Assembly: GCA_001600695.1 (NCBI GenBank)
Contig: BCKQ01000003.1
Span: 310,001-374,000, forward strand
Origin: Ascoidea asiatica
Taxonomy: Eukaryota; Ascomycota; Saccharomycetes; Ascoideales; Ascoideaceae
Direction: 5' to 3'
Length of the DNA stretch: 64,000 nucleotides
Within the stretch, counting starts at the first letter, position 1, and the number at the start of each line of letters is the position of its first letter. Below are positions 63,078 to 64,000 of this stretch, in pieces. A program made the position numbers and the translations under genes. The notes under the pieces were generated by a model. That model did not search any database. It had not been told where the DNA came from and saw nothing but the letters and a program-made list of their open reading frames with translations.

Positions 63078-63541
63078 GTATAAGTAAGAAAAGTCTTTAT
63101 AATAATAATCATTTATATCATAAAACATCACCAAGAAATTCAGTTACAAGTTTAAAAAATTTAAATACAATAACTTTATTAAATTATATTAATTCAAATA
63201 AAAATATTAATATAAGTGGTAATAGTAATATTACAAATAGTAATAGTTATGGATCATCATCAAATTCTTCTATAAATTCATCAATTAATTCATCAATTAA
63301 TTCATCATTAAATAATTCACCAATATCATCAATTGTATCATCAAGAACATCATCAGAATCAGAATCAGGTTCTTCACCATCTTCTACGTCATCATCATCA
63401 TCATGTTCTTCATCATCAATATTTCAAGAAGATAATTTTAATGAAAATTATTTAGAGAAAAAAATATCACCATTATCAGAAGAATTTAAATCAACAAATG
63501 ATAAATTATTAGATTATTTATCAAATAAAGTAAATATTAAT

Positions 63542-63590
<49 letters not shown>

Positions 63591-63877
63591 TGAATAATGT
63601 TGGTAATGGATGTCCATTTGTATTTTATAATGGTACAGAATATAATAATCATACATATAAAATAAATGATGAATATAATAATAGTAATGTTAATAACGTC
63701 AATAATAACAATACATTCAATAATACATTGAATAATAATGAACAATATCAATATCAAAATCAAACTTCTAATTCTAATACTAATACTAATACTAATACTA
63801 ATACTAATACTAATACTAATACTAATCCAAATAATAACAATAATTCAAATCAAATAAACTTCATTGGTTGTTTATGA
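61634..63877 (+). CDS. Ser/Thr protein kinase, VHS1/SKS1 type
   Basis: Kinase of the Sks1/Vhs1 pair; in S. cerevisiae Sks1 acts in glucose-limited adaptation and Vhs1 as a suppressor of sit4 hal3. The N-terminus MLNGCYLGNNLQFIKKIGSG and glycine loop GSGAYGIV (18-25), with VAIK-type lysine K40 in YALKIVF, begin the domain. Also present are EISIHLKVNNHPNILKIFKV, the catalytic loop YHCDIKPENIL (H195, D197), DFG at 216-218, GSSYYMAPERL, and GDIWSLGIILINLICIRNPW. The HRD arginine is Cys, as I recall for the S. cerevisiae pair. All catalytic residues are present. Asn-rich inserts sit after the lysine strand (about residues 57-73) and between APE and the F helix. The C-terminal 370 residues are low complexity, ending in a Thr-Asn run coded by ACTAAT repeats (about 63774-63826). 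Confidence 0.88.
63774..63826 (+). repeat. ACTAAT hexanucleotide repeat in kinase C-terminus
   Basis: About nine near-perfect ACTAAT units encoding Thr-Asn. Related hexamer runs occur in SPO7 (about 25257-25350) and in non-coding DNA near 48533-48565. Confidence 0.85.
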
Positions 63878-64000
63878 ACGAACCAATATATAATAATCTA
63901 ATTTAATCCTTTTATTTTTTTCATCTTTTTTTATATCTAATTATTCACTTCTTTAAATATATATTACTACTGGCTATATTATAATTTAATTATTTAATTA
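63878..64000. other. 3' flank of the kinase gene
   Basis: 123 bp of AT-rich sequence to the window end. Nothing else seen. Confidence 0.5.

Overview
The window is nuclear DNA of a budding yeast (Saccharomycotina). The evidence is compact, mostly intronless genes, three short spliceosomal introns with GTATGT- or GTATAA-type donors, yeast-type tRNA-Asp and tRNA-Gly genes, and proteins that read as clear orthologues of Saccharomyces cerevisiae genes. Base composition is very AT-rich, and many proteins carry long Asn or Asn/Ser runs. Several gene pairs keep an order known from S. cerevisiae: PRE7-ERD2, SAP1-ISD11, FUN14 near SPO7, and APQ12 near GVP36. This suggests a lineage near Saccharomycetaceae/Saccharomycodaceae, but I cannot name the species, and the sequence alone does not settle how CTG is decoded.

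Layout. 0-10 kb: 5' part of RAD1 (-, cut by the window edge), CAP1 (-), RTN1 (+), and an intron-containing OCA4-like pseudophosphatase (+). 9.8-15.7 kb: an AT-rich stretch of about 5.9 kb with no credible gene. 15.7-21 kb: a small Cys-rich protein, FUN14-like, PRE7 and ERD2. 22.7-24.2 kb: a small secreted protein, two tRNA-Asp(GTC) and one tRNA-Gly(GCC). 25-29.2 kb: SPO7, QRI7 and PRE8 (one intron). 29.8-43.5 kb: MIP1, RPO31, SAP1 and ISD11. 43.8-52.4 kb: an APQ12-like membrane protein, a WSC-type stress sensor, IST3, a degenerate E2-like protein and GVP36. 53.2-64 kb: SOG2, an unrecognised two-exon gene, and a VHS1/SKS1-type kinase.

The genes are mainly housekeeping: DNA repair (RAD1), actin capping (CAP1), ER shape and lipid control (RTN1, SPO7, APQ12-like), ER retrieval and Golgi traffic (ERD2, GVP36), proteasome (PRE7, PRE8), mitochondria (MIP1, QRI7, ISD11, FUN14-like), Pol III transcription (RPO31), splicing (IST3), and cell wall or morphogenesis signalling (WSC, SOG2). 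There is no mobile element, virus, toxin or CRISPR array that I can support.

The most notable non-gene signals are: (1) GC-rich islands confined to promoter-bearing intergenic regions and absent from convergent ones; (2) a recurrent GAGACC/GGTCTC word in those regions, four times in the longer form ATTGGTCTC/GAGACCAAT; (3) matching Rpn4/PACE-like sites upstream of both proteasome genes; (4) an 11-bp-arm palindrome running into a 12-bp tandem array at 48.28-48.36 kb; (5) the 5.9-kb gene desert, a candidate centromere region. Two proteins look like catalytically dead members of enzyme families (OCA4-like and E2-like).
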